Shown here: piece by piece, positions 4,735 to 6,349 of the stretch
Layout of the letters: each line of letters opens with the position of its first letter
Numbering within the stretch: position 1 is the first letter of the stretch
NCBI GenBank assembly: GCA_030607835.1
Contig: JAUWJE010000122.1
Location: 1 to 6,349 of the forward strand
Origin: Candidatus Fermentibacterota bacterium
GTDB taxonomy: Bacteria > Fermentibacterota > Fermentibacteria > Fermentibacterales > JCC-6
Direction: 5' to 3'
DNA: 6,349 nucleotides
Program-made: the position numbers and the translations under genes
Notes under the pieces: generated by a model
What the model was told of the DNA's origin: nothing
Seen by the model: the letters and a program-made list of their open reading frames with translations, nothing else
Database searches by the model: none

Positions 4735-6349
4735 ATGGAAAAAAATATAATTCTTGAAATCTATGAGAGCCATCACGCTCAGGCTGTGGCAACCATGTGG
4801 GCTGAGAGCCGGGAGGGCTGGCCTCCTGGGTTCCTGGGTGCTTCCGAGTTCACAGCTGAGAGCGTGGAGATGGAGGAGCAGTCATCAGGTAAGCTCTTTA
4901 CCGTGCTTGCCCTCGAAGGAGACCGTGTGGTGGGTTTCTGCCGCACAACACCATATGGAGGGGAACCAGACGCTGCATACGTCGCTCTTGTAAATGTCGT
5001 TCCGGATCTGCACGGAAAGAAGATTGGCAAGCGACTTCTCCTGGACGCAGTGGAAAGAACCGCAGAAAAGGGCTATTACAGAATTGACCTTCATACATGG
5101 CCTGCCAATCTCAAGGCGATGCCCCTTTACAAGAAGACAGGCTTCTTCTGGGTACCTGATACCATGGTCTATATGCAGAATTACATGCCTTTCCTGATAG
5201 GAAGACCGGAGTTCAGGGAGTTCCTTGACGGTGAATCATGGTACGACGTTTTCGAGAGGGAGCTGACAGTGGAGCCGGATGAACAGAGAACGGCTTCAGG
5301 CAGGGAAATTTTCAAATATCGATTCGTGATCAAGGATAGATCCTTTGAAGCTGTATTCGACAGACGGGGAAGAATTCTTTCCGAGATAAACGCTCCCGGC
5401 CTGACCGCTTCTATCGAGCGGGAAGAGGGGAAGATCTTCTTCGGCAGAGAGGTTGGCATAATTCTCACAGGGGATACCCTGCCTTTCAACATTGATATTA
5501 AATCCCATGAATATCTTTCAGCTCCATCATCGGTCATGCTGGATGAAGCGGCTTCGGGCTTTAAAATCGTTCATGAGCCGGTAGCTGTACCTGTACCGGA
5601 GAGGGATCGATCTCCAAGAGTATCAGCGGTCATTCCCTGTAAGAACCTCCTTGAGATAGGACTCGGGATAAGAGCTGAAGAACCTGTATCGCTGCTTTCG
5701 CCTCCTGTCAGGAGGATCCGGCAGGGTCAGACTGAGCTTGATCTTGATCTCAAGGTACTTGCTGACGCTGATTCCGTGACTGTGCTGACTTCATTGAACG
5801 GTGAGAAATTCCAGGAAAAGAAGTTCATTCTTGAGGAAAGCATCTTTCAGAGGATCAGAATTCCTCTCCCTGAGCTATCCAACGGACTGCACGAACTTGC
5901 AATAGCCTTCCGCTGGGGGGATTCAAGTGGAGCCGAGGAAAAACTCATCCTTGTTAGCGGTCCGTTTACAGGCGTTCCTGAATCGAGAATCACAAGAAAA
6001 TCAGCAGTAATCATCGGTAGAGATATTTCTGTTGAGGTTACCAGAACCGGAGCCTGGGCGGCCATCTGGGGACGCAGCATGGATGACAGACCATCCAGAC
6101 TGGGAGGATTCAGGCTTTACGCTGGTCCGCCTTACTGGAATTCGGATCTTCCTCATCAGCTGTACGATTTCAAACTTGACGGGAACGTTATGCATGCAAG
6201 CACAGTCTGGCCAACCAGGCCGGAAATGGAACATGAATGCTGGTTCCGGCTTGACCCTGCAGGTTTCATCGCAGCAGGTAATTCGGTCAATAATGGAACA
6301 GATTCTATCCAGAAAATCAAATTCATGACAACCTGGGGCGGTGGCCATC
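4735..6349 (+). CDS. GNAT-family acetyltransferase fused to a large uncharacterised C-terminal region, 3' end off window
   Basis: The frame is open for 538 codons to the right edge with no stop. Residues 1 to about 155 look like a GNAT acyl-CoA-dependent N-acetyltransferase. Seen: FTVLALEGDRVVGFCRTTP (55-73), the beta2-beta3 hairpin; YVALVNVVPDLHGKKIGKRLL (82-102), the acetyl-CoA pyrophosphate-binding motif A, with HGKKIG at the usual R/QxxGxG/A; YRIDLHTWPANLKAMPLYKKTGF (115-137), motif B with the N...LYKKxGF signature. The remaining ~380 visible residues are not a family I recognise. They alternate short hydrophobic strands with turns, suggesting beta-sandwich-like domains, and contain LYAGPPYWNSDLPHQLYDF (461-479) and WPTRPEMEHECWFRLDP (492-508). 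I see no signal peptide or membrane segment. The ATG at 4735 has only a weak AGAG upstream; ATG 4795 is an alternative but would remove the GNAT start. The substrate is unknown; no neighbour suggests one. Confidence 0.8.
   Translation, partial: MEKNIILEIYESHHAQAVATMWAESREGWPPGFLGASEFTAESVEMEEQSSGKLFTVLALEGDRVVGFCRTTPYGGEPDAAYVALVNVVPDLHGKKIGKRLLLDAVERTAEKGYYRIDLHTWPANLKAMPLYKKTGFFWVPDTMVYMQNYMPFLIGRPEFREFLDGESWYDVFERELTVEPDEQRTASGREIFKYRFVIKDRSFEAVFDRRGRILSEINAPGLTASIEREEGKIFFGREVGIILTGDTLPFNIDIKSHEYLSAPSSVMLDEAASGFKIVHEPVAVPVPERDRSPRVSAVIPCKNLLEIGLGIRAEEPVSLLSPPVRRIRQGQTELDLDLKVLADADSVTVLTSLNGEKFQEKKFILEESIFQRIRIPLPELSNGLHELAIAFRWGDSSGAEEKLILVSGPFTGVPESRITRKSAVIIGRDISVEVTRTGAWAAIWGRSMDDRPSRLGGFRLYAGPPYWNSDLPHQLYDFKLDGNVMHASTVWPTRPEMEHECWFRLDPAGFIAAGNSVNNGTDSIQKIKFMTTWGGGH

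Noticed and set aside
5181..5537. Minus-strand ORFs opposite the GNAT fusion gene (here and at 6001-6348)
   Set aside because: The plus-strand frame is continuously open with a clear GNAT domain; the antisense products are Arg/Ser/Pro-rich and unlike any family.

Overview
The window carries a bacterial methylmalonyl-CoA (propionate/succinate) gene cluster on the minus strand, back to back with a ribose-phosphate pyrophosphokinase-like gene and a long acetyltransferase-fusion gene on the plus strand. Genes are tightly packed, with overlaps, purine-rich Shine-Dalgarno sites and ATG starts, which fits a bacterial chromosome. The cluster suggests an organism that interconverts succinyl-CoA and propionyl-CoA through B12. 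The sequence does not fix a phylum. I see no mobile element, tRNA, rRNA or CRISPR array.

Minus strand, in reading order from about 3413 down to 1: a sigma70-like promoter; the stand-alone cobalamin-binding subunit of methylmalonyl-CoA mutase (3326-2928); the mutase-protecting GTPase MeaB (2920-1914, broken by a one-base frameshift at its NKxD motif); methylmalonyl-CoA epimerase (1933-1511); and a biotin-dependent carboxyltransferase of the MmdA/PccB type (1508 to the window edge, lacking only its extreme C-terminus). Spacings are 7 nt, a 20-nt overlap and 2 nt, so this is almost certainly one operon. Together the products cover carboxylation of propionyl-CoA or its reverse (MmdA/PccB), epimerisation (Mce), B12-dependent rearrangement (mutase) and mutase maintenance (MeaB). 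The catalytic large subunit of the mutase, the biotin carrier and the other carboxylase/decarboxylase subunits are not in the window.

Plus strand: after a 226-nt divergent intergenic region, a 346-residue Prs-family protein (3553-4593) keeps several catalytic residues but has an altered PRPP-binding loop. After a 141-nt gap without a recognisable terminator comes a long ORF (4735 to the window edge, at least 538 residues). It has an N-terminal GNAT acetyltransferase domain followed by about 380 visible residues that I do not recognise and that look mainly beta-stranded.

The central pathway is well known. The most interesting points are the altered Prs loop, the GNAT fusion, and the meaB frameshift, which may be an assembly error.
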